Shown here: piece after piece, positions 54,282 to 63,076 of the stretch
Position numbering within the stretch: the stretch's first letter is position 1
Layout of the letters: the number at the start of each line of letters is the position of its first letter
NCBI RefSeq assembly: GCF_013155335.1
Contig: NZ_JABJQZ010000001.1
Coordinates: 868,001 to 932,000, forward strand
Length of the DNA: 64,000 nucleotides
From: Nocardioides sp. zg-1230
GTDB lineage: Bacteria; Actinomycetota; Actinomycetes; Propionibacteriales; Nocardioidaceae
Direction: 5' to 3'
Notes under the pieces: model-generated
Told to the model about the DNA's origin: nothing
Seen by the model: the letters and a program-made list of their open reading frames with translations, nothing else
Database searches by the model: none
Made by a program: the position numbers and the translations under genes

Positions 54282-54336
54282 CTGGGGAACGAGATGCAGG
54301 CAGATGACCCCGATCCGCCTGCAATTCGTTCCCCAG
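54282..54336. repeat. Long palindrome with symmetric internal bulge
   Basis: CTGGGGAACGA-gat-GCAGGC pairs with GCCTGC-aat-TCGTTCCCCAG around a 15-nt loop. The three-base symmetric bulge separates an 11-bp and a 6-bp stem. The left side includes GGCAGATGA at the loop edge. Confidence 0.85.
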
Positions 54337-54361
54337 AGGGTGAGCGCCGTGTTCCTCTGGG

Positions 54362-54856
54362 TCAGGCGAGCTCAGCGCACAGGTCCCGGACCCGCGCCTG
54401 GCTCAGGTCCATCCCGACGAAGTCCCCGTCCGGGGAGATCTCGAGCGTGACCGGGCCCGTGGTCGCGAGGGCGGTCGCGCCGATCTCCGTCTCGCCGTAG
54501 AGGAAGTTGTGGCCACCGGCCCGGATCTCGGTGCTGCCGTCCGGCTGGTCGACGAAGCGGAACGCACCCGTCGCGTTGACCGTCACCGACCGGTCCGGGT
54601 CCTCGAGGTTGGTGACCGTGAGCTTCAGCCCCGGGGCCGGCGCGATCGCCGAGAACTGGGGGTTGGCGGCGAGCTCGATGAAGCCCTCCTTGCCCGTCGA
54701 CACAACAGAGATCGCGAACTCACAGGCCTCCCCCGCCGCAAGGATCTCGGGCGCCGGATCCGTGGGAGTGGGGGGCGCGCTGGTGGCAGAGGGCCCGGGC
54801 GCGAGGAGCACGGCCGTCAGGGCCAGGAGCGAGATCGAAACAGCCGGTCGGATCAT
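54362..54856 (-). CDS. Secreted hypothetical protein
   Basis: A 164-residue exported protein: signal peptide ISLLALTAVLLAPGPSATSA, Pro-rich linker, then a beta-sandwich-like domain with one internal Cys (GEACEFAISVV) and one near the end (RDLCAEL) that could pair. No family is assigned. It stands alone between the palindrome at 54282-54336 and dnaB. Confidence 0.7.
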   Translation of the reverse strand: MIRPAVSISLLALTAVLLAPGPSATSAPPTPTDPAPEILAAGEACEFAISVVSTGKEGFIELAANPQFSAIAPAPGLKLTVTNLEDPDRSVTVNATGAFRFVDQPDGSTEIRAGGHNFLYGETEIGATALATTGPVTLEISPDGDFVGMDLSQARVRDLCAELA

Positions 54857-54969
54857 GGTGGCCTCATTTCATCGGGGATCCCACCTTCACCGGGCCCGGC
54901 ATCCGATGTCGTCGCTCGATGGGGGTAACCCCGATGCCGTTGCGCGACGCCGCACCCGGCCGACCGTGC

Positions 54970-56373
54970 TCAGCCAGCCGCCATGTCCACGAAGCGGGAG
55001 TAGTGGCCCTGGAAGGCGACGGTGAGGTCGCGGGTGGGTCCGTTGCGGTGCTTGGCGACGATGAGATCGGCCTCGCCGGGGCGGGTCGACTCCTTCTCGT
55101 AGACGTCGTCGCGATGGAGCAGGATCACCATGTCGGCGTCCTGCTCCAGCGAGCCGGACTCACGCAGGTCGCTCATCATCGGGCGCTTGTCGCCGCGCTG
55201 CTCGGGACCACGGTTGAGCTGGGACAGCGCGATGATCGGGCACTCGAGCTCCTTGGCGAGGAGCTTGATGTTGCGGGAGAACTCCGAGACCTCGAGCTGG
55301 CGGGACTCGACCTTCTTGCCCGAGCTCATCAGCTGCATGTAGTCGATGACGATGAGCTTGAGGTCGTGGCGCTGCTTGAGCCGCCGCGCCTTGGCCCGGA
55401 TCTCCATCATCGTCATGTTGGGGCTGTCGTCGATGAACATCGGCGCCCCCGAGACCTGACCCATCTTGCGGGCCAGCTTCTCCCAGTCGTCGTCGCGCAT
55501 CGTGCCGTTGCGGATGTGGTTGAGCGGCACCTTCGCCTCGGCGGAGAGCAGACGCATCATGATCTCCGAGCGCGTCATCTCGAGGCTGAAGAAGACGCTG
55601 GTGAGGTTGTTGTGGATCGACGCCGCGCGGCAGAAGTCGAGGGCGAGGGTCGACTTTCCCATGGCCGGGCGCGCCGCGACGATGATCATCTGGCCGGAGT
55701 GGAGACCGTTGGTCAGGTCGTCGAGGTCGGCGAAGCCCGTGGGCACGCCGTAGAGCCCGGCCTCGCGGTTGCCGATGGCCTCGATCTCGTCGAGGACGCC
55801 GCTCATGATGTCGCTCAGCGGCGCGTAGTCGACGCTGGCGCGGCGGTCGGTGACCTTGTAGACCTCGGCCTGGGCGTTGTCGACGACGTCGTCGATCTCC
55901 CCCTCACCGGCGTAGCCGAGGGCGGCGATGCGGGTGCCGGCCTCGACCAGTCGGCGCAGGATCGCCTTGTCGCGCACGATCTCGGCGTAGTAGCCGGCGT
56001 TGGCCGCGATCGGCACGTTGGCCGACAGGGTGTGGAGGTAGGGGGCGCCACCGATGCGCTGCAGCTCGCCGCGCTTGACCAGCTCGGCCGCCACCGTGAT
56101 CGGGTCGGCCGGCTCGCCGCGACCGTAGAGGTCGATGATCGCGTCGTGGATCACCTCGTGGGCGGGGCGGTAGTAGTCGACGCCCTTGATCACGTCGACG
56201 ACGTCGGCGATCGCGTCCTTGGACAGCAGCATCGAGCCGAGCACGCTCTGCTCCGCCGCGTTGTCCTGCGGAGGCGTCCGGTCGCCCGGTGAGCGGGGCG
56301 AGTCGCCGGGCTCGTAGGCCGCCGGCCCGTCGCCCCAGGCCTCGTCGGTGTCCCCCTCGAAGGTGACGCTCAC
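54970..56373 (-). CDS. dnaB: Replicative DNA helicase DnaB
   Basis: A 467-residue hexameric helicase. The N-terminal domain (PPQDNAAEQSVLGSMLLSKDAI) and linker precede the RecA-like domain with Walker A ARPAMGKST, Walker B LKLIVIDYMQLM, ALSQLNRGPEQR and the arginine-finger region VAKHRNGPT. No intein interrupts it, unlike some mycobacterial dnaB genes. The GTG at 56373 is supported by GGGAGGGAG; an upstream ATG would add 24 unlikely residues. It normally lies near rplI; here three forward genes separate them. Confidence 0.96.
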   Translation of the reverse strand: MSVTFEGDTDEAWGDGPAAYEPGDSPRSPGDRTPPQDNAAEQSVLGSMLLSKDAIADVVDVIKGVDYYRPAHEVIHDAIIDLYGRGEPADPITVAAELVKRGELQRIGGAPYLHTLSANVPIAANAGYYAEIVRDKAILRRLVEAGTRIAALGYAGEGEIDDVVDNAQAEVYKVTDRRASVDYAPLSDIMSGVLDEIEAIGNREAGLYGVPTGFADLDDLTNGLHSGQMIIVAARPAMGKSTLALDFCRAASIHNNLTSVFFSLEMTRSEIMMRLLSAEAKVPLNHIRNGTMRDDDWEKLARKMGQVSGAPMFIDDSPNMTMMEIRAKARRLKQRHDLKLIVIDYMQLMSSGKKVESRQLEVSEFSRNIKLLAKELECPIIALSQLNRGPEQRGDKRPMMSDLRESGSLEQDADMVILLHRDDVYEKESTRPGEADLIVAKHRNGPTRDLTVAFQGHYSRFVDMAAG

Positions 56374-56921
56374 CGGGTGCTCCCTCCCTCTCGTTGGGCC
56401 TCGCTCGGGTCCGCTGACCACGACGTTAGGGACGACCTCTGACATCGAGCCGACATCGCTGCCGGCTCCGCTCTCACCCGAGTCCCACCAGCCGTTCCAT
56501 CACTGGTTCGCGCAGGACCGTACGTGCTCCCGACCCCCTGTGGGAAGCCGACGACGCCGAGTTGTCCACAGGGTCTGTGGAGAAGGTGTGGCCGGACGTG
56601 GACGACACGCCGGGCGAGGTGCACATGCCGTGGAACACCCTGTGGACACTCCGGGGAAACCCGGACCAGACATCGATCTGACCTGCGCAAACGCCGCACA
56701 CACCCTGTGGAGAAGAAATTGTTGCCTCGCAGGACCGTTCACCTGTCCGACATCCGGAAGACACCCGCCGCTGGGCCGTCCCCCTGCGACGGCAAGCGCC
56801 AGCGCGCCGTCATCCACACGGCCATGCACAGGTAGTTCCAACGGGCTATGTACGCCGAGGCACAGTCGTCGCTATGCCGCCCCGGATTCGGGGAAGACTG
56901 ACGCCTTCCTAGGGTGAACCT
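56374..56921. other. Long dnaB/MATE intergenic region
   Basis: A 548-nt gap between divergent dnaB and MATE genes, unusually long for this window. Its middle part carries DnaA-box-like sites (separate entry) and ACACCCTGTGGA twice (56635-56646 and 56700-56711). No gene is supported. Confidence 0.6.
56539..56714. promoter_or_regulatory. Cluster of DnaA-box-like sites
   Basis: TTGTCCACA (56562-56570) equals the high-GC actinobacterial DnaA box. Near matches on the minus strand are TTCTCCACA (56576-56584 and 56706-56714), GTGTCCACA (56641-56649) and CTTCCCACA (56539-56547). Five sites in 176 nt lie 170-340 nt upstream of dnaB. A short A/T-richer segment (AGAAGAAATTGTTG) follows the last site. 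Confidence 0.6.
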
Positions 56922-58259
56922 GTGAAGGCCGAGCACCGGGAGACAGACCGGGAGATCCTGCGGCTGGCCGTCCCGGCGTTCCTCGCGCTCGTGGCCGAAC
57001 CGCTCTTCCTGCTCTCCGACGCCGCGATCGTCGGCCACCTCGGCACCCCGGAGCTCGCCGGCCTCGGCGTCGCCGCGGTCGTCCTGCAGACGGTGGTCGG
57101 GCTGTGCGTGTTCCTCGCCTACGGCACCACCGCGAGCGTCGCCCGCCACCTGGGTGCGGGCGACCTCCGGGGCGCGATCGCCCAAGGGATCGACGGGGTG
57201 TGGCTCGCCGTCCTCATCGGGGTCCTCGCCACCGTCGGCGGCATCGCGCTCACCCCCGCACTCGTCGGCGTCTTCGACACCGGGGCCGAGGTCGCCGGGC
57301 ACGCGGAGACCTACCTGGCCATCGCGTTCCTCGGCACCACCCCCCTGCTGATCATGCTGGCCGCGACCGGCGTGCTCCGCGGCCTGCAGGACACCCGTAC
57401 GCCGCTGCTGGTGGCGGTCGTCGGCAACGGGCTGAACATCGTCTTCAACGTCGTCCTCGTCTACGGCCTCGACCTCGGGATCGCCGGATCGGCCATCGGG
57501 TCGGTCCTCGCACAGGTCATCAGCGCGGCGTGGTTCCTCGTCGTCGTGGTCCGCGCGGCTCGCGAGCACGACGCGCCGATGACCCCGGACCGCGCCGGCA
57601 TCGCCGCCGCCGCCCACGCCGCGGTCGCGCTCGTCATCCGCACCCTCGCGCTGCGCGCCTGCCTGCTCGTCGGCACCTACGCGGTCACCCGGGTCGGGAC
57701 CGGGGCCACCGACGTCAACGTCGCCACCCACCAGATCGCGATCACGCTGTGGAGCTTCCTGGCCTTCGCCCTCGACGCGATCGCGATCGCCGCCCAGGCC
57801 CTCACCGGCCGCGCCCTGGGCAGCGGCGACGTCGAGGGCACCCGTCGCCTCACCCGCCGGATGGTCCAGTGGGGGTGGGGCAGCGGCATCGTCGCCGGAC
57901 TCGCGCTGGCCGCGGTGTCCCCGTTCATCGGCGCGCTCTTCACCACCGACCCGGCGGTGCGCGACCTGCTCGTCCCGGTCCTGCTCGTCGCCGCGGTCGG
58001 ACAGCCGGTCGCGGGGCTGGTCTTCGTCCTCGACGGGGTGCTCATCGGCGCTGGCGACGGCGCGTACCTCGCCTGGGCCGGCCTCGTCGTGCTGGCGGCG
58101 TACGCCCCGGCAGCGCTCTGGGCGGCCACCCTCCCGCACGGGCTGGTCGCAGTCTGGGTCGCCATGACGGTGGTCTTCATGGGCGCGCGCGGCGTCCTGC
58201 TCTCGTGGCGGGCGCGCGGCGACCGGTGGCTCGTGACCGGAGCCGCCGCCGTTCGTTGA
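56922..58259 (+). CDS. MATE-family efflux transporter (DinF-like)
   Basis: A 445-residue multidrug and toxin exporter with twelve helices. LAVPAFLALVAEPLFLLSDA opens the first half, and GTTPLLIMLAATGVLRGLQD and NGLNIVFNVVLVYGLDLGI mark the lobes. It exports cationic compounds using proton or sodium gradients. TAGGGT is 6 nt before the GTG, a leaderless promoter. A MATE gene between rplI and dnaB is also known in Streptomyces, but here it is on the opposite strand. Confidence 0.92.
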   Translation: MKAEHRETDREILRLAVPAFLALVAEPLFLLSDAAIVGHLGTPELAGLGVAAVVLQTVVGLCVFLAYGTTASVARHLGAGDLRGAIAQGIDGVWLAVLIGVLATVGGIALTPALVGVFDTGAEVAGHAETYLAIAFLGTTPLLIMLAATGVLRGLQDTRTPLLVAVVGNGLNIVFNVVLVYGLDLGIAGSAIGSVLAQVISAAWFLVVVVRAAREHDAPMTPDRAGIAAAAHAAVALVIRTLALRACLLVGTYAVTRVGTGATDVNVATHQIAITLWSFLAFALDAIAIAAQALTGRALGSGDVEGTRRLTRRMVQWGWGSGIVAGLALAAVSPFIGALFTTDPAVRDLLVPVLLVAAVGQPVAGLVFVLDGVLIGAGDGAYLAWAGLVVLAAYAPAALWAATLPHGLVAVWVAMTVVFMGARGVLLSWRARGDRWLVTGAAAVR

Positions 58260-58305
58260 CCCCGGTGAGGGCGCACGGGAGCGCGCCGGAGACGAGGGAG
58301 GACCC

Positions 58306-59451
58306 ATGCTTCGACACCGCACCGCGAGCCGGCTGGCCGTGCTCGGACTGCTGGGCGGCGGCCTGGTGCCGCTGACCGCGGCACCGGCCGGCGCCACCCC
58401 GGGCTGCCTCGAGGAGACCGCGCCGAGCGTCCTGCAGAACGGTTGCGACGACAGCACGCCCCCCGAGACCACCCTGACGCCGTCCACGGCGCCCAACGCC
58501 GCCGGGCTCGTCGCGGTGTCCTCGATGACCTTCACCCTCGGCTGGGAGGTCTCCGACGGGGACCCCGGGCCGTTCGCGCTCGAGTGCCGCCTGACCGGGG
58601 GACCGCAGGCCCACGGCTGGCGCGCCTGCACCAGCCCGGTGACGTACGCCGACCTGCCCGACGCCGCGGCCGGCACCTACGTCCTCGAGGCCCGAGCCGT
58701 CGACGCCGGCGACCGGGCCCGGACGCCGGACACCGCTCCGCTGCTGCCGCCGACGGTGCCGGACACCCCTGACGAGGACCCCACCCCGGCGACCTTCACC
58801 TGGGGCCAGGACACCACGGCGCCCTTCGTCTTCGTGACCAGCACGTCCTACGACGAGATCACCCCGACCCAGCCGGTCGTCACCGGAGCGAGCGTGCCGA
58901 TCCGGCTCAACAGCAGCGAGGCGGGCTCGCGCTTCGAGTGCACCGACAACGACCAGCCCGTCGCCTGCACCGGCGGTCGGTGGGAGCTCCCCGACCCCGC
59001 CGCCGGACGGCACCGCTTCTCCGCCCGCACGATCGACGCCGCCGGCAACGCCAGCGCCTGGTCGCCGGCGATCGAGTTCTTCGTGCCGCGCAACCTCACC
59101 CGTCAGCGCGGCTGGAAGAAGGTCACCGGCCCGGGCTACTTCCGCGGCGACGCCCTGAAGGCGTCCCGCCGGGGAGCGCGTCTCGTGCTGCCCCGTGCGA
59201 AGGTCGGCGAGCTCCGCCTCCTGGCCGCGACGGGTCGCGGCCACGGCAAGGTGCGGGTGCGCGTCGGCAGGCGCGCGTGGCACGTGGTCGACCTCGCCGG
59301 CCCGAAGGCGTCGTCGACGCAGCACGTCGTCATCGACCGCTACTCCGGACTCCGCTCCGGACGGATCGTCATCGAGACGCTGAGTCGCAGGCCGGTCGTC
59401 CTCGACGCCGTCGTCGCGCGGCCCAACCGCTTCCCCGCCGCGCAGCGCTGA
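58306..59451 (+). CDS. Secreted protein with Ig-like repeats
   Basis: A 381-residue exported protein: signal peptide (LAVLGLLGGGLVPLTAAPAGA), then two related beta-sandwich modules. Each has a Cys pair and the closing motif seen in AAGTYVLEARAVDAGDRA and AAGRHRFSARTIDAAGNASA. A C-terminal basic domain (about 265-381) resembles a jelly-roll ending. It is probably a surface or secreted binding protein. GAGGGAGG lies upstream of the ATG. No enzyme motif. Confidence 0.75.
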   Translation: MLRHRTASRLAVLGLLGGGLVPLTAAPAGATPGCLEETAPSVLQNGCDDSTPPETTLTPSTAPNAAGLVAVSSMTFTLGWEVSDGDPGPFALECRLTGGPQAHGWRACTSPVTYADLPDAAAGTYVLEARAVDAGDRARTPDTAPLLPPTVPDTPDEDPTPATFTWGQDTTAPFVFVTSTSYDEITPTQPVVTGASVPIRLNSSEAGSRFECTDNDQPVACTGGRWELPDPAAGRHRFSARTIDAAGNASAWSPAIEFFVPRNLTRQRGWKKVTGPGYFRGDALKASRRGARLVLPRAKVGELRLLAATGRGHGKVRVRVGRRAWHVVDLAGPKASSTQHVVIDRYSGLRSGRIVIETLSRRPVVLDAVVARPNRFPAAQR

Positions 59452-59510
59452 CGGGCGCAGGCACTCCGACCGGCCCGGAACGACCGCTCCCGACCGCTCG
59501 TCAGACTGCC

Positions 59511-59915
59511 ATGATGACCGCGACGCGACGCCCCGCCCTGCTGCTGGCGGCCTGCGCCCTCCTGGTGGCGTGTGGCGCGCCGGACCGATCCCCCAGCTCC
59601 GAGGAGACCGCCGTGGACCCCAGCCCGTCGTCGACCCCGCCGTCCGCGTCGCCGTCCACGCCCACCGGCGCTGTCGGGCAGGCGGTCGACGACCTCGCCA
59701 CCACGCTCGGCGTCGACGCCGGCGAGGTCGAGGTGGTCTCGGTCGAGGAGGTCACCTGGCGTGACGGCAGCCGCGGCTGCGCCGAGCCCGGGATGTCGTA
59801 CACCCAGGCGCTCGTCGACGGCTCGCGGATCACCCTGCGCGCCGGTGAGCGGACCTACGAGTACCACTCCGGCGGCAGCCAGCCGCCCGCCCGCTGCGAC
59901 AACCCCACCGAGTGA
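59511..59915 (+). CDS. Small lipoprotein with inhibitor-like domain
   Basis: A 134-residue lipoprotein with lipobox LVAC, a Ser/Pro linker and a domain of about 85 residues. The domain pattern (VEEVTWRDGSRGCAEPGMSY then TQALVDGSRITLRAGERTYEYHSGG) is common in small actinobacterial secreted proteins. The two cysteines may form a disulfide. CAGACT lies shortly upstream of the tandem ATG codons (59511 and 59514). The function is unknown. Confidence 0.7.
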   Translation: MMTATRRPALLLAACALLVACGAPDRSPSSEETAVDPSPSSTPPSASPSTPTGAVGQAVDDLATTLGVDAGEVEVVSVEEVTWRDGSRGCAEPGMSYTQALVDGSRITLRAGERTYEYHSGGSQPPARCDNPTE

Positions 59916-59944
59916 CCGAGGGCCGAACCCCAGCCTGTCGCTTC

Positions 59945-60045
59945 CTGAACATGTCGGCCCGTGCACGGCCTGACATGTTCAGCGATCCCCGGCCGGCCGG
60001 GGGTTCCTGAAGATGTCGGCCCGTGCACGGCCTGACAAGTTCAGG
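59945..60045. repeat. Tandem palindrome pair with CCGTGCACGG core
   Basis: Copy 1 (59945-59982) is CTGAACATGTC-ggcCCGTGCACGGcct-GACATGTTCAG, perfectly paired. Copy 2 (60006-60045) has the same core, with stem CCTGAAGATGTC/GACAAGTTCAGG carrying mismatches. They lie between the lipoprotein gene and the rplI terminator. Confidence 0.9.
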
Positions 60046-60066
60046 CACCTCGAGCGCGGCCGGACG

Positions 60067-60106
60067 CACCACGGCCCGCCACCCCTGAGGGCGGCGGGCC
60101 GTGGTG
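60067..60106 (-). terminator. Terminator of the rpsF-rplI operon
   Basis: CACCACGGCCCGCC (60067-60080) and GGCGGGCCGTGGTG (60093-60106) form a perfect 14-bp hairpin 20 nt beyond the rplI stop. Confidence 0.85.
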
Positions 60107-60126
60107 TGTGCGTTGCGTCGGTCGCG

Positions 60127-60573
60127 TCAGGCGGGAACGACGTTGAGGGCCACCGTGGCGGACACCTCGTCGTGCAGCTTGACGGCCACCTCGTGGGCGC
60201 CGAGCGACTTGATCGGGTTGGCCACCACGATGGTGCGGCGGTCGACCTTCTCGCCGGAGACGTCCGTGATCGCGTCGGCGATCTCGGTGGTGGTGACGGC
60301 ACCGAACAGGCGGCCGCCCTCACCGGCGCGGACCTTCACGTTGACCGCGTTGGCCTCGAGCTTGGCCTTGACGTCCTTGGCGTGGTCCTCGTCGCGCACC
60401 GCACGGGCGGTGCGGGCGGCCTTGATCGACTCGATGGTCTTCTCGCCGCCGCGGGTCCAGCGGATGCCGAGGCCACGGGGAACGAGGTAGTTGCGGCCGT
60501 AGCCGTCCTTGACCTCGACCACGTCACCGGGAGCACCGAGGCCGTCGACCTCCTGGGTCAGGATGAGCTTCAT
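60127..60573 (-). CDS. rplI: 50S ribosomal protein L9
   Basis: A 148-residue L9. The N-terminal domain begins [20 protein letters not shown] with the rRNA-contact [13 protein letters not shown] long helix and a C-terminal domain with [15 protein letters not shown] follow. Length and start are typical. It is the last gene of rpsF-ssb-rpsR-rplI and is followed by a strong terminator. Confidence 0.97.
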   Translation of the reverse strand: MKLILTQEVDGLGAPGDVVEVKDGYGRNYLVPRGLGIRWTRGGEKTIESIKAARTARAVRDEDHAKDVKAKLEANAVNVKVRAGEGGRLFGAVTTTEIADAITDVSGEKVDRRTIVVANPIKSLGAHEVAVKLHDEVSATVALNVVPA

Positions 60574-60587
60574 CTTCCGTGCTCCTC

Positions 60588-60824
60588 TCAGCGACCGGTG
60601 GACGTGTAGGGCAGCAGCGCCAGCTCGCGCGCGTTCTTGACGGCGATGGCCACGTCGCGCTGGTGCTGGACGCAGTTGCCGGTCACGCGACGGGCGCGGA
60701 TCTTGCCGCGGTCGGAGATGAACTTGCGGAGCAGGGTGGTGTCCTTGTAGTCGACACCGGTCGCCTTCTCCTTGCAGAACTGGCAAACCTTCTTCTTGGG
60801 CTTGCGCAGAATTGCCTTGGCCAT
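60588..60824 (-). CDS. rpsR: 30S ribosomal protein S18
   Basis: A 78-residue S18 with the CQFC motif of the cysteine-containing (zinc-type) form, and the core [17 protein letters not shown] then [20 protein letters not shown]. It lies 14 nt before rplI in the ribosomal operon. GGGAGC precedes the ATG. Confidence 0.97.
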   Translation of the reverse strand: MAKAILRKPKKKVCQFCKEKATGVDYKDTTLLRKFISDRGKIRARRVTGNCVQHQRDVAIAVKNARELALLPYTSTGR

Positions 60825-60907
60825 TGTGGTGCTCCCTTTCAGTGAGCCCGGCCCTGAGGCAAATCAGGGACGGAATGGAATTCGAATGTCTTGCTTGGTC
60901 TTCGGGA

Positions 60908-61522
60908 TCAGAACGGCGGCTCGTCGTTGCCGCCGCTGACCCCGGGCGTGGCCCACGGGTCGTTGGGCGGAGCGGACTGGCCGCCACCCTGCTGCTGGCC
61001 CTGGGACTGTCCGCCCCAACCGCCGCCACCCTGCTGCGAGGGAGCCGGGGTCGCCCACGGGTCGTCGGCCGGAGCGGACTGCTGCCCGCCACCGCCTCCG
61101 CCACCGGAGTAACCACCGCCACCGCCGCCACCGGAGTAGCCGCCACCGCCGCCCTGTCGCGTCGTCTTGGTGACCTTCGCCGAGGCGCTTCGCAGCGACG
61201 GGCCGACCTCCTCGACGTCGATCTCGAAGACGGTGCGCTTCTCACCCTCGCGGGTCTCGTACTGGCGGGACTTGAGGCGACCCTGGACGATCACGCGCAT
61301 GCCCCGCTGGAGGGACTCGGCGACGTTCTCCGCGGCCTGTCGCCACACAGCGCAGGAGAGGAACAGCGTGTCGCCGTCCTTCCACTCGTTGCTCTGGCGA
61401 TCGAAGGTGCGCGGCGTCGACGCGATCCGGAAGTTGGCCACGGGGGCCCCCGAGGGGGTGAACCGCAGCTCCGGGTCGTCGACGAGGTTGCCGATCACGG
61501 TGATGGTGGTCTCGCCTGCCAT
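60908..61522 (-). CDS. ssb: Single-stranded DNA-binding protein
   Basis: A 204-residue SSB. The OB-fold domain (about 1-110) includes [20 protein letters not shown] and [16 protein letters not shown] Gly/Gln-rich disordered linker follows with two YSGGGGGGG units and two DPWATP units. The tail ends DEPPF, the acidic tip that binds replication partners. It lies second in the rpsF-ssb-rpsR-rplI operon. Confidence 0.97.
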   Translation of the reverse strand: MAGETTITVIGNLVDDPELRFTPSGAPVANFRIASTPRTFDRQSNEWKDGDTLFLSCAVWRQAAENVAESLQRGMRVIVQGRLKSRQYETREGEKRTVFEIDVEEVGPSLRSASAKVTKTTRQGGGGGYSGGGGGGGYSGGGGGGGQQSAPADDPWATPAPSQQGGGGWGGQSQGQQQGGGQSAPPNDPWATPGVSGGNDEPPF

Positions 61523-61630
61523 GTCAGGGTCTCCTCAGAATACTGATCCGGGTTGCTCCCGGTGATGCGCCCATCAAACAGGCACTCACCGACAGCGGGA
61601 AGGGTCTATCCACAGACGCCGGGAAGGCGA

Positions 61631-61921
61631 TCAGTGGGCGTCGGGACGCATGACCTTCGTGCGCAGGATCGACTCGTTCAGCGTGAGCTGGCGGTCGAAC
61701 TCCTTGACCGTCGCGGGCTCGGCCGTCAGCTTGACGACGGCGTAGATGCCCTCGGCGTTCTTCTTGATCTCGTACGCCATCCGGCGACGACCCCACACGT
61801 CGAGCGACTCGATCGAGCCACCGTCCTTGCGGATCACGTTGAGGTACTTGTCGAGCGACGGCTCGATGGTGCGCTCGTCGAGACTCGGGTCGAGGATGAC
61901 CATCACTTCATAGGCACGCAT
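61631..61921 (-). CDS. rpsF: 30S ribosomal protein S6
   Basis: A 96-residue S6: [40 protein letters not shown] and the end KVMRPDAH. It lacks the glutamate-rich tail of the enterobacterial protein that RimK modifies, which questions whether it is the target of the RimK encoded at 9917-11107. GAGGTGG precedes the start. First gene of the ribosomal operon. Confidence 0.97.
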   Translation of the reverse strand: MRAYEVMVILDPSLDERTIEPSLDKYLNVIRKDGGSIESLDVWGRRRMAYEIKKNAEGIYAVVKLTAEPATVKEFDRQLTLNESILRTKVMRPDAH

Positions 61922-62134
61922 AGCGGTCTCCACCTCCTCTGGGCTAGAGCGGCCACGGGCTCTCCGTGGCAGGAGGACTGTGCGTTCGCGGCGGGAGTAC
62001 GACGTGGGTCGTGCGCCGCGGTCGCCCGAAGGCAACCGGGGAAGATTACCAGCGCACCGCCGCCCGGCCGGAATCGTCGTACGCCGCCTGTGGAGGAGCC
62101 TCCGAGCGGCTCCCGGGCGGGCTAGCGTCGAGGG

Positions 62135-63076
62135 GTGCGCGCGACCACCTCCTCGCGGACGCCACGCACCTCCACGGTGGTGGCCGGCCGCTACCGGCTG
62201 CTGGACCAGGTGGGCTCCGGCGGGATGGGCTCGGTCTGGCGCGCGCACGACCTGCGCACCGGGGACGACGTCGCGCTCAAGGTCCTCGGGCGGCACGGTT
62301 CGGCGCTGCTGGCCAGGTTCGTCCGGGAGCAGGCCGTCCGGGTGCGGCACCCGCACGTCGTGGCGCCGCACGGCTGGGCCGCCGAGGACGACCTGGTCGT
62401 GCTGGCGATGGAGCTCGTCGCCGGTGGGTCGGTCGCCGACCTGCTGCGCGAGCACGGCCCGCTCGACTCGGGCACCTGCGCCCTGCTCGTCGAGCAGCTG
62501 CTGCTCGGCCTCGCGGCCGTCCACGCGGCCGGGCTGGTGCACCGCGACGTCAAGCCGGCCAACCTCCTCCTCGAGGCCACGGGGGACGGGCCGCCCCACC
62601 TGCGCCTCGGCGACTTCGGGGTCGCCGCGCCGGTCGCGGACCGCCGCTTCACGACGGTGCCCGGCGCCATCGGCACCGACGGCTACATGGCCCCCGAGCA
62701 GGCCCGGGGAGCGCCCCCGGAGCCGACCCAGGACCTCTACTCGGTGGGACGCGTGGCGCTCGAGCTCGTCACCGGCGAGCCGCCCGCCCGGCAGTGCGGT
62801 ATCCCCTCGCACCCGCTGCGACCGCTCCTCGAGCGGCTCCTGGTGGCCGACCCCGAGCAGCGCCTCGCAACGGCCGACGCGGCGCTGCGCCTCCTGCGCC
62901 GACTGCCGGTGCCCGAGCCCGCCGGACCGCCGGTGCCCGACCGGCTGGGACCGCCACCGGGACGACGTACGACGTCGCGGGCGCGCGCGGTCGACTGGGT
63001 CGGCTGGACCGCGGTGGCGACCCTTGCGGGCGTGGTCGTCGGATGTCTGTGGGTCCTCCTAGGGTGGACTTCATGA
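62135..63076 (+). CDS. Membrane-anchored Ser/Thr protein kinase
   Basis: A 313-residue Hanks-type kinase: glycine loop [11 protein letters not shown], Lys in DVALKVL, catalytic loop HRDVKPAN and DFG in LGDFGVAA. The kinase domain ends near residue 255; a Pro-rich linker and one C-terminal helix ([16 protein letters not shown]) anchor it, with almost nothing outside the membrane. It is therefore not a PASTA sensor. TAGCGT lies 6 nt before the GTG. Its stop overlaps the nfo start (ATGA). Confidence 0.9.
   Translation: MRATTSSRTPRTSTVVAGRYRLLDQVGSGGMGSVWRAHDLRTGDDVALKVLGRHGSALLARFVREQAVRVRHPHVVAPHGWAAEDDLVVLAMELVAGGSVADLLREHGPLDSGTCALLVEQLLLGLAAVHAAGLVHRDVKPANLLLEATGDGPPHLRLGDFGVAAPVADRRFTTVPGAIGTDGYMAPEQARGAPPEPTQDLYSVGRVALELVTGEPPARQCGIPSHPLRPLLERLLVADPEQRLATADAALRLLRRLPVPEPAGPPVPDRLGPPPGRRTTSRARAVDWVGWTAVATLAGVVVGCLWVLLGWTS

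Noticed and set aside
56374..56921. Chromosomal origin of replication
   Set aside because: Only one exact DnaA box and four near matches, no dnaA or dnaN beside it. Actinobacterial origins carry many more boxes.
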